Source of the DNA: Actinokineospora diospyrosa
GTDB taxonomy: Bacteria > Actinomycetota > Actinomycetes > Mycobacteriales > Pseudonocardiaceae
Assembly (NCBI RefSeq): GCF_024171925.1
Contig: NZ_JAMTCO010000007.1
Span: 1-64,000, forward strand
Reading direction: 5' to 3'
DNA: 64,000 nt
The translations under genes and the position numbers were made by a program. The notes beneath the pieces were generated by a model. The model saw only the letters and a program-made list of their open reading frames with translations, was not told the origin of the DNA and did not search any database. Shown here piece by piece: positions 25,596 through 34,373 of this stretch; the first letter of the stretch is position 1, and the number at the start of each line of letters is the position of its first letter.

Positions 25596-26516
25596 TCAGC
25601 GGTAGGTGGTGGCGTCCACTGTGGTCGGGTCGATGCCGGTCTTGACGACCTCGTCGAACCAGCGGCCCCAGTCGGGTTGGCTGCCGTCGAGGTCGGTGAA
25701 GTTGTACTCGCGCATGAGGGTCCAGCTGGCCATGGTGCGCCCGGCGAAGCGGGAGACCTCGGGGTCCGCGGCCAGGGCGGCGATCGCGCGGCCGATGTAG
25801 CGGGGTGATTCGGCCAGGATGTAGTTCGGGTCCTTCTTGGTGCCGTCGCGCCAGTTGGACTCGGTTACCTCGAAGTGCTCCAGCATCATCTCCGAACGCA
25901 GGAAGCCGGGGGTGACCGACAACCCGGTCGCGCCGTGGGCGGCGAGTTCGGCGCCGAGCCAGCGGCCGATGGCGCGCACGCCGGACTTCACCAGGTAGTA
26001 CGGGATGCCGACCGGGCCGGGGTAGTCCTCGACGTCGCCGTCGGTCACCTCGACCACCAGGCCGCCGGGCTGGGCGACGACCAGCGGCAGCAGCCGGTGC
26101 AGGGTGATCAGGTGGGTGTCGAGGCCGTTGCGCACCACGCCGAGGCCCTTGTCCAAGTCGGACTCCCACCACGGCGTGCCGAACTCGACGAACGGGTCGC
26201 CGCCCCAGACGTCGTCGACCAGGACGTCGAGGTGGCCGTGGGTGGCGGCGATGCGGTCCCGCAGTGCGTCCACTTCGGACACCGAGGTGAAGTCGCAGCG
26301 GACCGGGATGCCGGTGCCGCCCTCGGCGTCGACCAGTTCGGCCGTTTCCTCGATCGTCTCGGTCCGGCGCATCGGCGACGCGGACTCGCGGGTCGTGCGA
26401 CCGGTGACGTACACCGTCGCCCCCGCCGCGCCGAGTTCGACGGCGATGCCCCGGCCGCAACCGCGGGTCGCCCCGGTGACCAGGGCGACCTTCCCCTGCA
26501 ACGTCATCCGCGTCAT
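25596..26516 (-). CDS. Short-chain dehydrogenase/reductase
   Basis: 306 residues. The ATG has AGGAGG six bases upstream and overlaps the TetR stop, so it is the second gene of a TetR-SDR operon. The NAD(P)-binding motif is VALVTGATRGCGRGIA (~10-25); the catalytic Tyr/Lys are in PYYLVKSGVRAIG (~175). The segment VDDVWGGDPFVEFGTPWWE, with a Trp-rich loop, is typical of a distinct SDR clade of about 300 residues. The substrate is unknown. Induction by its substrate through the upstream TetR is likely. Confidence 0.88.
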   Translation of the reverse strand: MTRMTLQGKVALVTGATRGCGRGIAVELGAAGATVYVTGRTTRESASPMRRTETIEETAELVDAEGGTGIPVRCDFTSVSEVDALRDRIAATHGHLDVLVDDVWGGDPFVEFGTPWWESDLDKGLGVVRNGLDTHLITLHRLLPLVVAQPGGLVVEVTDGDVEDYPGPVGIPYYLVKSGVRAIGRWLGAELAAHGATGLSVTPGFLRSEMMLEHFEVTESNWRDGTKKDPNYILAESPRYIGRAIAALAADPEVSRFAGRTMASWTLMREYNFTDLDGSQPDWGRWFDEVVKTGIDPTTVDATTYR

Positions 26517-27109
26517 CCACTACCTCCTCTGCCAGCGCGGCCCCAAGCCCCGAGGACCGCGTCCACGTCTTCACCGAGCCGGTCGGCCAACGTCCCGTGC
26601 GGCCGGACCGACCAGTCGATCGAAACCCCGTTGACCAGCGACAACAGCACCCGCACGGCGACCTCCGGGCTGGGCGCGCCCGGAAGCGCCCCGGCGGCCC
26701 GGTCGAACGCGCGGGCCAACTCGGCCCGGATCACCTCGAAGTGCGTGCCGAGCTTGGCGCGCAGCACCGGGTCGATCAGGTCGTACCCGAGTTGGCTCAG
26801 GTGGTTGGCCGCGGTGTCGGCGTCGCCGAGGGACAGGAAGGTGCCGATCGCGGCGGCCCGCAGCGCGGCGACCGGGTCGGCCGCCGCCTCGGCCATCGAG
26901 CGCATGGTGACGGCCACCTCGGCCGTCGCGTTGTCGAAGACCGCCTGCACCAACCGGTCCTTGGAACCGAACCGGGTGGCGACCGTGCCGACCGAGACCT
27001 GGGCCGCCGCGGCGACCTGGGCCAGGGTGAACCCCGGCCCGACCCGGCCGATCACCTGGTGCGCCGCGTCGAGGATCCGCTGGTCGGAGATGGTCTTCGG
27101 ACGCGGCAC
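26513..27109 (-). CDS. TetR-family regulator of the SDR operon
   Basis: 198 residues from the GTG at 27109 (MPRPKTISDQRILDAAHQVI). The frame extends upstream to 27148, but that part is the operator palindrome. The helix-turn-helix is FTLAQVAAAAQVSVGTVATRF, GSKDRLVQAVF. The remainder is the helical effector domain. It is the first gene of an operon with the SDR and probably represses itself and the SDR from the 26-bp palindrome three bases before its start codon. Confidence 0.88.
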   Translation of the reverse strand: MPRPKTISDQRILDAAHQVIGRVGPGFTLAQVAAAAQVSVGTVATRFGSKDRLVQAVFDNATAEVAVTMRSMAEAAADPVAALRAAAIGTFLSLGDADTAANHLSQLGYDLIDPVLRAKLGTHFEVIRAELARAFDRAAGALPGAPSPEVAVRVLLSLVNGVSIDWSVRPHGTLADRLGEDVDAVLGAWGRAGRGGSG

Positions 27110-27111
27110 CC

Positions 27112-27137
27112 GGTTATTGAACCACGGTTCATTAACC
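27112..27137. promoter_or_regulatory. 26-bp near-perfect palindrome, TetR autoregulatory operator
   Basis: The arms GGTTATTGAACC and GGTTCATTAACC flank a 2-bp centre; only one position per arm fails to match. It lies directly upstream of the GTG start of the TetR gene, where binding would block transcription or initiation of the TetR-SDR mRNA. Confidence 0.82.
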
Positions 27138-27360
27138 CTGTCACCCATCCGGACCGGGTGGGCGGATCAGGGTCCAGTCAGGGTCGTCACCGATATCCGG
27201 ACTCTCAGGATCACGAGAGGCTACGCCTGTGAGTTGACCCGACGGGGGGACCACAGGACGACGCGGGAACAGGGTCGCGACGGCCACCCTTGTGGCTATC
27301 AAGCGGGGGACGCGCTGCGGGGGCAGGGCGCACACAGCATTCGCTCGAAGGAGAAGCACC

Positions 27361-28305
27361 ATGATCGAGGCAGTCGGCCTCACCAAGAGTTACGGCAAGA
27401 CGCTCGCCGTCGACAACCTGTCGTTCTCGGTCCCGACCGGGCGGGTGACCGGCTTCCTCGGTCCGAACGGCGCGGGCAAGTCGACCACGATGCGGATGAT
27501 CCTCGGGTTGGACACCCCGACCGGCGGATCGGCGCTCATCGACGGCAAGCGCTACCGGGACCTGCACCAGCCGCTGCGCACCGTCGGCGCGCTGCTGGAC
27601 GCCAAGTGGGTCCACCCCAACCGCTCCGCCCGCGCCCACCTGCAGTGGCTGGCGCGGTCCAACCAGCTCCCGGCCAAGCGCGTCGACGAGGTGCTGGAGA
27701 TCGTCGGTCTCACCGCCGTGGCGAACAAGCGCGCGGGCGGGTTCTCGCTCGGCATGTCCCAGCGGCTCGGCATCGCCGCCGCGCTGCTGGGCGACCCGCA
27801 GGTGCTGCTGTTCGACGAACCGGTCAACGGCTTGGACCCCGAGGGCATCCTCTGGATCCGCAAGTTCATGCACCGGCTCGCCGAGGAGGGCCGCACGGTC
27901 TTCGTCTCCAGCCACCTGCTGTCGGAGATGGCGCTCACCGCGCAGGAACTGGTGGTGATCGGTCGGGGCAAGCTGATCTCGCAGAGCTCCACTGAGGACT
28001 TCGTCGCCCAGGCGACCGAGAACACCGTGCGCGTGCGCGGCCCGCAGCTCGCCGCGTTGCGCTCGGCGCTGGGCCAGGCCGGGGTGTCCATCCGGGACGA
28101 GGGCGAGAGCCTGGTCGTGTCCGGGATGGACTGCGCCGACATCGGCGAGCTCGCCGCGCGCACGCAGACCGTGCTGCACGAGCTCAGCCCGCAGCGCGGT
28201 TCGCTCGAAGAGGCGTTCATGCAGCTGACCGGCGACTCCGTCGAGTACCACACCGAGATCGCCGACGGCCCCACCCCGGCGACCCTCGTGCCCGCGGGGA
28301 AGTGA
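27361..28305 (+). CDS. ABC transporter ATP-binding protein (first copy)
   Basis: 314 residues from an ATG with GAAGGAG upstream. Walker A is GFLGPNGAGKSTTM (~33-46), signature FSLGMSQRLG (variant LGMSQ), Walker B VLLFDEPVNGLD (~149-160), and the H-loop SSHLLSE. A C-terminal extension of ~100 residues resembles other drug/lantibiotic exporter ATPases. It powers the membrane proteins encoded immediately downstream. It is a close paralogue of the ATPase at 29940, including identical stretches such as LLDAKWVHPNRSARAHL. Confidence 0.93.
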   Translation: MIEAVGLTKSYGKTLAVDNLSFSVPTGRVTGFLGPNGAGKSTTMRMILGLDTPTGGSALIDGKRYRDLHQPLRTVGALLDAKWVHPNRSARAHLQWLARSNQLPAKRVDEVLEIVGLTAVANKRAGGFSLGMSQRLGIAAALLGDPQVLLFDEPVNGLDPEGILWIRKFMHRLAEEGRTVFVSSHLLSEMALTAQELVVIGRGKLISQSSTEDFVAQATENTVRVRGPQLAALRSALGQAGVSIRDEGESLVVSGMDCADIGELAARTQTVLHELSPQRGSLEEAFMQLTGDSVEYHTEIADGPTPATLVPAGK

Positions 28306-28309
28306 CGAC

Positions 28310-29077
28310 ATGACCCTGCTCGCTGTCGAACGGATCAAGCTCTTCACCACCCGCTCGCCGTGGTGGTGCACCCTCATCGCCCTGGTGCTGACCATCGGCT
28401 TCGGCGCGCTGATGGCGGGCACCTCCGAGGAGAACATCGCGCCGCTCACCATCGCCGCCACCCAGTTCGGCTACACCTTCGGGCTGGTCGTGGTGATGGT
28501 GATGGCCGCGCTGGCGATCACCACCGAGTACCGCTTCTCCACCATCCGGGCCACCTTCCTCGCCGTGCCCAACCGGCCGACCGCGCTCATCGCCAAGGCG
28601 ACCGTGGTCGCGGTGCTGGCCGCGATCGTCGGTGAGATCGCCGCGTTCGGTTCCTGGGGGATCGCGCGCCTGATGAAGCCCAACGTCGACCTGGCGATCA
28701 ACACCGCCTACGAGTGGCGCGCGGTGGCGGGCGTCGGCCTGGTCTACGGCATCTCCGCGGTCGTCGCGGTCGCCGTCGGTGTGCTGCTGCGGCACTCCGC
28801 GGGCGCCATCGCGGTGCTGCTGATCTGGAACCAGCTGGTCGAGCCGCTGGTGCAGCTCATCCCCAAGGTCGGCGACGACATCCACAAGTGGCTGCCGTTC
28901 AACGTGGCCAACAAGCTGATCACCGGCAACCCGGACCCGTCCACGCGCGACGTGCTGCAGGGCCCGCCGCCCTCGGACGCGGTGCTCGGCCCGTGGCCCG
29001 CGCTGGCCGCCTTCGCGGGCTTCGCCGTGGTGCTGTTCGGCATCGCGCTCGTGGTCGCCAACCGGAGGGACGCCTGA
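28310..29077 (+). CDS. ABC transporter permease, copy 1
   Basis: 255 residues with six predicted transmembrane helices of the ABC2 type. It starts RIKLFTTRSPWWC, a signature shared by all three permeases of this locus. It begins four bases after the ATPase stop and overlaps the next permease as TGATG, so the three form one operon. The substrate is unknown; this family commonly exports peptides, lipids or drugs. Confidence 0.9.
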   Translation: MTLLAVERIKLFTTRSPWWCTLIALVLTIGFGALMAGTSEENIAPLTIAATQFGYTFGLVVVMVMAALAITTEYRFSTIRATFLAVPNRPTALIAKATVVAVLAAIVGEIAAFGSWGIARLMKPNVDLAINTAYEWRAVAGVGLVYGISAVVAVAVGVLLRHSAGAIAVLLIWNQLVEPLVQLIPKVGDDIHKWLPFNVANKLITGNPDPSTRDVLQGPPPSDAVLGPWPALAAFAGFAVVLFGIALVVANRRDA

Positions 29078-29805
29078 TGACCACCCTGCTCGCGACCGAG
29101 CGGATCAAGCTGTTCACCACCCGCTCGCCGTGGTGGTCGGCGTTCCTGGCGCTCGGCCTCACCATCGGCTTCGCCGGTCTCGTCGCGCTCAACCACAACG
29201 GCGGCCCGCTGCGCGTGGAGCACAGCCAGTTCGGCATCCAGTTCGGCCTGATGGTCGTCACCGTGATGGCGGCGCTGGCGATCACCACCGAATACCGCTT
29301 CGCCACCATCCGGGCCACCTTCCAGGCGGTGCCCAACCGCACCTCGGCGCTGCTGGCCAAGACCACCGTGGTCGCCGTGCTCGCCGCGGTCATCGGTGAG
29401 GTCGCCGCGTTCGGTTCGTGGGCCACGGTCAAGGTCATCGACGGCGGCGGTCCGGAGTTGGCGATCACGACCGGCGCGGACTGGCGGATGGTCGCCGGGG
29501 CAGGCCTGGTGTTCGGCATCGCCGCGGTCATCGCGGTCGCGGTCGGCACGCTGGTCCGCCAGTCGGCAGGCGCGATCTCGATCCTGCTCATCTGGCCGCT
29601 GCTGGTGGAGAACCTGGTGCAGTTGATCCCCGGGGCAGGCGACGACATCCACAACTGGATGCCGTTCACCGTGGCGGGTCGGTTCCTCAACGGGCCGGGC
29701 CCGGACGCGCCGCTGAGCGCGTGGGGCTCGCTGTTCTACTTCGCGGCCGTCGCCGCGGTCCTGCTGCTGGCCGCCATCACCGCGGTCAACAAGCGCGACG
29801 CCTGA
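29077..29805 (+). CDS. ABC transporter permease, copy 2
   Basis: 242 residues, ABC2-type, with six helices. It is very similar to the preceding gene (RIKLFTTRSPWW, ALAITTEYRF, TIRATF, AVPNR), so a tandem duplication is clear. The start overlaps the previous stop by one base (TGATG). It may form a heterodimeric membrane part with copy 1, driven by the ATPase at 27361. Confidence 0.9.
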   Translation: MTTLLATERIKLFTTRSPWWSAFLALGLTIGFAGLVALNHNGGPLRVEHSQFGIQFGLMVVTVMAALAITTEYRFATIRATFQAVPNRTSALLAKTTVVAVLAAVIGEVAAFGSWATVKVIDGGGPELAITTGADWRMVAGAGLVFGIAAVIAVAVGTLVRQSAGAISILLIWPLLVENLVQLIPGAGDDIHNWMPFTVAGRFLNGPGPDAPLSAWGSLFYFAAVAAVLLLAAITAVNKRDA

Positions 29806-29939
29806 CACAGCGGTCCGCCGGTCATTCGGGGAGCGGCGGACCACACCGGGGAACGGGAGCCCTGGTCACCTCGGGGGAGGGGACCAGGGCTCCCGCACGC
29901 GGCCTGCGGGCGCGGGGGATTGGTGCCAAGATCGGGCCC

Positions 29940-30878
29940 ATGATCGAGGCGACCGGGCTGACGAAGCACTACGGCCGCACCGTCGCGGTCGACAACTTGT
30001 CGTTCACCGTCGGCGAGGGCCGGGTGACCGGGTTCCTCGGCCCGAACGGCGCGGGCAAGTCGACGACGATGCGGATGATCCTCGGCCTCGACAGCCCAAC
30101 CTCCGGTGACGTGCGCATCGACGGTCAGCACTACCGCGACCTGCACCAGCCGCTGCGCACCGTCGGCGCCCTGCTGGACGCCAAGTGGGTCCACCCCAAC
30201 CGATCCGCGCGCGCCCACCTGCGCTGGCTGGCCGCCGCGACCAAGCTGCCGCGGTCGCGGATCGACCAGGTGCTCGACCTGGTCGGGCTCGGCGCGGTGG
30301 CCAACAAGAACGCGGGCGGCTTCTCCCTCGGCATGTCCCAGCGGCTCGGCATCGCCGCCGCGCTGCTCGGTGACCCGCGGGTGCTGCTGTTCGACGAGCC
30401 GGTCAACGGGCTCGACCCCGAGGGCATCCTCTGGATCCGCAAGTTCATGCACCAGCTGGCCGACGAGGGCCGCACCGTCTTCGTCTCCAGCCACCTGCTC
30501 TCGGAGATGGCCCAGACCGCGCAGGACCTCGTGGTGATCGGCCGGGGCAAGCTGATCTACCAGGGCACCGTGGACGAGTTCATCGCCAACGCCACCGAGA
30601 GCACCGTGCTGGTGCGCAGTCCAACGCTGGAGAAGCTGGGCGAGCACCTGCTCGCGGCTGGCGCGGGCATCAGCGACGACGGCGACGCGCTCCGGGTGTC
30701 CGGAATGGACAGTGCGGCGATCGGCGAGCTCGCCGCGACCCGCCAGATCGTGCTGCACGAGCTGAGCCCGCAGGTCGGTTCGCTCGAGCAGGCGTTCATC
30801 CACCTGACCGGCGACACCGTCGAGTACCGGACCGAAGAACCGGCGCTGGGCACCACCGAGGAGGGGCCGACGGCATGA
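29940..30878 (+). CDS. ABC transporter ATP-binding protein (second copy)
   Basis: 312 residues. All ATPase motifs are present in the same positions as in the first copy (GPNGAGKSTTM, FSLGMSQRLG, VLLFDEPVNGLDPEGILW, SSHLLSEM). The ATG was chosen by alignment with the paralogue. A 134-base gap separates it from the previous permease, so it may have its own promoter. The stop overlaps the next permease start (ATGA). Confidence 0.93.
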   Translation: MIEATGLTKHYGRTVAVDNLSFTVGEGRVTGFLGPNGAGKSTTMRMILGLDSPTSGDVRIDGQHYRDLHQPLRTVGALLDAKWVHPNRSARAHLRWLAAATKLPRSRIDQVLDLVGLGAVANKNAGGFSLGMSQRLGIAAALLGDPRVLLFDEPVNGLDPEGILWIRKFMHQLADEGRTVFVSSHLLSEMAQTAQDLVVIGRGKLIYQGTVDEFIANATESTVLVRSPTLEKLGEHLLAAGAGISDDGDALRVSGMDSAAIGELAATRQIVLHELSPQVGSLEQAFIHLTGDTVEYRTEEPALGTTEEGPTA

Positions 30879-31621
30879 GCCTGCTGGAAGCGGAGCGGAT
30901 CAAGCTGTTCACCACCCGCTCGCCGTGGTGGTGCGGGCTGCTGGCGATCGCGCTGCCGGTCGGGCTCACCGCGCTGATCGCCACCCAGGCGGGCGGCCCG
31001 GGGTCGGCCGAGTTCGACGCCAGCGCGACCCAGCTGCTCACCGGGCTCGGCCGCTCGGTGGTGATGGTGATGGCGGCGCTGTCGATCACCAGCGAGTACC
31101 GCTTCGGCACCATCCGGGCCACCTTCCAAGCCGTGCCCAACCGCACCTCGGCGCTGCTGGCCAAGACCGCGGTGACCGCGGTCCCCGCCGCGCTCATCGG
31201 CGCCGTCGTCGGCTTCGGCAGCTGGGCGGTGTTCCGGCTGATCCACCCGGATCCGGCGCTGGCACTGGATTCCGCGGCCGACTGGCGCGCGGTGGCAGGC
31301 CAGCCGCTGGTGTTCGCGATCACCGCGGTGCTCTCGCTCGGCGTCGGGATCCTGATCCGCCAGACCGCGGGTGCCGTCGCCGTGCTGCTGGTGTACTCGC
31401 TGCTGGTGGAGGGCCTGGTCGGGCTGATCCCGAAGATCGGCGACGACATCCAGCACTGGATGCCGTTCTTCGCCGCGGACCGGTTCATCGGCGTGCAGGC
31501 CGACGCCCCGGGCCTGCAGGAGCTGCCGCTCGGCCCGTGGGGCTACCTGGCCTACTTCGCCGCCATCGCGGTCGCCGTGCTGGCCGCCGGAATCTTGTCG
31601 GCTGGACGCCGCGACGCCTGA
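30875..31621 (+). CDS. ABC transporter permease, copy 3
   Basis: 248 residues, ABC2-type, with six helices. It begins SLLEAERIKLFTTRSPWWC, like the two other permeases, and shares ITSEYRFGTIRATFQAVPNR with copy 2. Coupled by ATGA to the second ATPase. With a single permease this half could act as a homodimer. From 31622 to 31784 no gene is seen. Confidence 0.9.
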   Translation: MSLLEAERIKLFTTRSPWWCGLLAIALPVGLTALIATQAGGPGSAEFDASATQLLTGLGRSVVMVMAALSITSEYRFGTIRATFQAVPNRTSALLAKTAVTAVPAALIGAVVGFGSWAVFRLIHPDPALALDSAADWRAVAGQPLVFAITAVLSLGVGILIRQTAGAVAVLLVYSLLVEGLVGLIPKIGDDIQHWMPFFAADRFIGVQADAPGLQELPLGPWGYLAYFAAIAVAVLAAGILSAGRRDA

Positions 31622-31784
31622 AGGACTTCCGACCCTGGCGATCTCGCGCGGAGTTTCCTACAACAAGCAGCAGGATTAAGACCACGTTAAGTAGGTGTGA
31701 GCCCAACCACACGTTGCGGACTTCGGTCGGCTCCCGGGGTCAGATGGACTCAAGGACCCGTCTCGGAACCCATGGAGGTGGACC

Positions 31785-32420
31785 TTGACGGTGCTTGACG
31801 CCAGCACGGACGACAGCCCGAACGGCAACGCGAGCGGCAGCGCGGCACAGCGGCGGCCCCCGGTGCCCGCCCAACGCGGCCTGCACGTCGAACCGATGAT
31901 CGGCCTGGAGTGGTCGGAGGCGCTGGAGCAACCCGGCGGACCACCGGCGACGACACCGGCCGACGCGCGCCGGGGGTGGGTGCACCGCGCGCCGGAACCC
32001 CAGGTCATCGCGCTCTACCGGGCCGTTGTCGCCGCCGACCCGGCGTTACCCGCGCCGTGGTGGCTGCGCGCGGTCGCCGCCGGTGAGCTCACCTCCCGCC
32101 GGGAGGGGTTCGCGGTGGAGGACCGGGTGGCGAAGCTGCTGGACGCCAGACCGGGCTGGGTCTTCGTCCCGTGGGGCGTCGACGGCGACTCCGGGTACTG
32201 GGAGTACATGCCGTCCGAGCGCGCGCTGGCCGAACCGGGGATGCCGACCACGCTGGCGCACACGCACCGGCACCCGGGCTGGATCGACGTGATCCAGGTG
32301 CACGCGGGCCAGGCACCGCCGTCGATCCGGGTGCACGGTCTCGCCGACCTGCGCGCGAACCTGTCCCGACTGGAGTCCCTGCGACCGGCCAACCGGCCGG
32401 ATGGCACCCTGGGCGGGTGA
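31785..32420 (+). CDS. Hypothetical protein cotranscribed with trmB
   Basis: 211 residues from a TTG preceded by GGAGGTGG. It has a low-complexity N-terminus (~50 residues). A folded part follows with PEPQVIALYRAVVAADP, PWWLRAVAAGELTSRREGF, GWVFVPWGVDGDSGYWEYM and HTHRHPGWIDVIQVHAG. No membrane segment or signal peptide. No known family was recognised. Its stop overlaps the trmB start (GTGA), so the two proteins are made together, which hints at an RNA-related or house-keeping role but does not prove it. Confidence 0.65.
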   Translation: MTVLDASTDDSPNGNASGSAAQRRPPVPAQRGLHVEPMIGLEWSEALEQPGGPPATTPADARRGWVHRAPEPQVIALYRAVVAADPALPAPWWLRAVAAGELTSRREGFAVEDRVAKLLDARPGWVFVPWGVDGDSGYWEYMPSERALAEPGMPTTLAHTHRHPGWIDVIQVHAGQAPPSIRVHGLADLRANLSRLESLRPANRPDGTLGG

Positions 32421-33121
32421 CACCGACCGACCAGGTGCCCCGCAAGCGCACCATCGTCAGCTTCGTCAACCGCAACGGCCGGATGACGGTGGGGCAAGCC
32501 CGCGCCTGGGAGCGGTCCTGGCCCGAGCTGGGCAAGCACGTCGCCGAGCTGCCGAGCGGCCCGCTGGACGCGACGAGCTGGTTCGGCCGCGAAGCGCCCG
32601 TGCTGCTGGAGATCGGCTCCGGCATGGGCGAGACGACCTCGCAGCTCGCGCAGGCCGCGCCGGAGCTCAACTACCTGGCGATCGACGTCTACGAGCCGGG
32701 CCTCGCGCAGCTGATCCTGCGCGCGGAGGCCATGGAGCTGGCCAACCTGCGGATGTTGCGCGGCGACGCCGTCGTGCTGCTGACCGAGCACATCGCCGCG
32801 GGCTCGCTCTCGGCGGTGCGGATCTTCTTCCCCGACCCGTGGCCCAAGAAGAAGCACCACAAGCGGCGGTTGGTGCAGCCGGAGTTCATCTCCCTGATCG
32901 CCGAGCGGCTGGCCCCCGGCGGCACGGTGCACCTGGCGACCGACTGGGCCGAGTACGCCGACCAGATGCTCGAGGTGCTCTCCGGGGAGCCGCTGCTGCG
33001 CAACCGGTTCGACGGCTGGGCGCCGCGGCCGGACTGGCGCCCGGTCACGAAGTTCGAGGCCAGGGCCCGGGAAGAGGGGCGAATCAGTCGCGACCTCATC
33101 TTCGAACGAGTGAATGACTAA
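32417..33121 (+). CDS. trmB: tRNA (guanine-N7-)-methyltransferase
   Basis: 234 residues from a GTG overlapping the upstream stop. It methylates G46 of tRNA using S-adenosylmethionine. SAM motif I is LLEIGSGMGETT (~57-68), followed by AIDVYEPGLAQ. The family hallmark IFFPDPWPKKKHHKRRLVQP lies near 136-155. The C-terminal substrate loop is ATDWAEYADQM. Length is normal for the family. It is followed 79 bases later, on the same strand, by the NOS-like gene, which may be read from the same transcript. Confidence 0.95.
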   Translation: MTPTDQVPRKRTIVSFVNRNGRMTVGQARAWERSWPELGKHVAELPSGPLDATSWFGREAPVLLEIGSGMGETTSQLAQAAPELNYLAIDVYEPGLAQLILRAEAMELANLRMLRGDAVVLLTEHIAAGSLSAVRIFFPDPWPKKKHHKRRLVQPEFISLIAERLAPGGTVHLATDWAEYADQMLEVLSGEPLLRNRFDGWAPRPDWRPVTKFEARAREEGRISRDLIFERVND

Positions 33122-33200
33122 CGGTCAGTCACATCGCCTCCGGCAGGACCACACGTCCGAGTAGTCGAGGCCACAGGTTTGCGTACCGATATCCAGTGAT

Positions 33201-34373
33201 GTGACCGCCCTGCGCGACGAGCCCGCCCCGACCGCTTCCCGCACCACCGCGCCGACGCCGCTCACCGCGCCCGCCCCACCGAGTCCGGTCGCCGCCTTCA
33301 CCGGGTCCGTGCCCAACCCGCTGGCGCCCACCGTGATCACCACCCCGGTGGCGCCGCCGGACCAAGGGCCGCCGAACCAGGTGCTGCCGAACCAGGTGCC
33401 CGCGGCCCGGTCGAAGGCGACGCCGCTCTACGACGCGGCTGAGCGGTTCCTGCGCGCCTTCCACGAGGCCCGGCCCAAGGCGGGTCCGATCGACGCGCGG
33501 CTGGCCAAGGTCCGCGCCGAGATCGCCGCGACCTGCACCTACCGGCACACCCCGGCCGAACTCGCCTACGGCGCCCGGCTCGCGTTGCGCGAGAGCGGCT
33601 GGTGCCCGGAGAGCATCCCCTGGCGCGGCCTGCTGGTCCGCGACCTGCGCGAGGTGCGCGCCGCGGCGGACGTCGCCGCCGAGTGCGTGCGGCACCTGCG
33701 GATGGCGGCCGGTGGCGGCACGATCCGCCCGGTCGTCAGCGTGTTCGCGCCGGACTCGCCGTGGCGCCCCGGCCCGCGCATCCGCAACGACCAGTTGGTC
33801 CGCTACGCGGGCTACCGCGAACCGTCCCATGTGCTCGGTGACCGCAGGTACGTCGACTTCACCACCGGCGTCTGCAAACTCGGCTGGCGCCCGCCGACCC
33901 CGCGCGGCCGGTTCGACCTGCTGCCGCTGGTGGTCGAGTCCGGCACCGACGGCGTGCGGCTGTTCCCGATCCCGCGCGACGCCGTGCTGGAAGTCCGGTT
34001 GACGCACCCGGAACTGCCGTGGTTCGCCGAGTTGGGCCTGCGCTGGCACGCGGTGCCGGTCATCGCCAACACCCGGCTGCACATCGGCGGCATCGACTAC
34101 CCGGCCGCGCCTTACAACGGCGTCTACATCTGCCGCGCCATCGGGGAGGACGTGCTCGGCGAGGACGCCGCCTACGGACTGGCCACTGTGGTCGCCGAGC
34201 GGCTCGGGCTCGACACCTCCCGCGAGCGCACCCTCTGGCGCGACCGCGCGGCCCTCGAACTCAACCGCGCGGTCCTGCACTCGTTCGACAAGGCGGGCGT
34301 CAGCATCGAGCACTCGGCCGAGGTGTACCTGCCCGCGGGCGACCACCAGGACCGCCCGGCGTTCGTCCGCTAA
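33201..34373 (+). CDS. Divergent nitric-oxide-synthase oxygenase-like haem protein, C-terminally short
   Basis: 390 residues from a GTG. After a Pro/Thr-rich tail (1-72), residues ~75-372 align along their whole length with bacterial NOS oxygenase: HTPAELAYGARLALRESGWC, GTIRPVVSVFAP, NDQLVRYAGY, LGWRPP, RFDLLPLVV, LEVRLTHPELPWF, LRWHAVPVIAN, IGGIDYPAAPYNG, LWRDRAALELNRAVLHSFDK and AGVSI. Cys135 sits at the haem-thiolate position. However, the C-IGR that follows in NOS is CPES here, the proximal Trp six residues before the Cys is Leu129, and the arginine-binding segment NGWYMGTEIG is NGVYICRAIG, so Trp becomes Val308 and Glu becomes Ala313. The ~65 C-terminal residues that bind pterin and form the dimer are absent. 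It is probably haem-binding but not an ordinary arginine-dependent NO synthase. Confidence 0.87.
   Translation: MTALRDEPAPTASRTTAPTPLTAPAPPSPVAAFTGSVPNPLAPTVITTPVAPPDQGPPNQVLPNQVPAARSKATPLYDAAERFLRAFHEARPKAGPIDARLAKVRAEIAATCTYRHTPAELAYGARLALRESGWCPESIPWRGLLVRDLREVRAAADVAAECVRHLRMAAGGGTIRPVVSVFAPDSPWRPGPRIRNDQLVRYAGYREPSHVLGDRRYVDFTTGVCKLGWRPPTPRGRFDLLPLVVESGTDGVRLFPIPRDAVLEVRLTHPELPWFAELGLRWHAVPVIANTRLHIGGIDYPAAPYNGVYICRAIGEDVLGEDAAYGLATVVAERLGLDTSRERTLWRDRAALELNRAVLHSFDKAGVSIEHSAEVYLPAGDHQDRPAFVR

Noticed and set aside
33201-34373. The short C-terminus of the NOS-like gene as a frameshift
   Set aside because: No NOS-like C-terminal residues (the Trp/Pro-Pro/His motif) were found in other frames after 34310; the convergent GT87 gene begins its end there.
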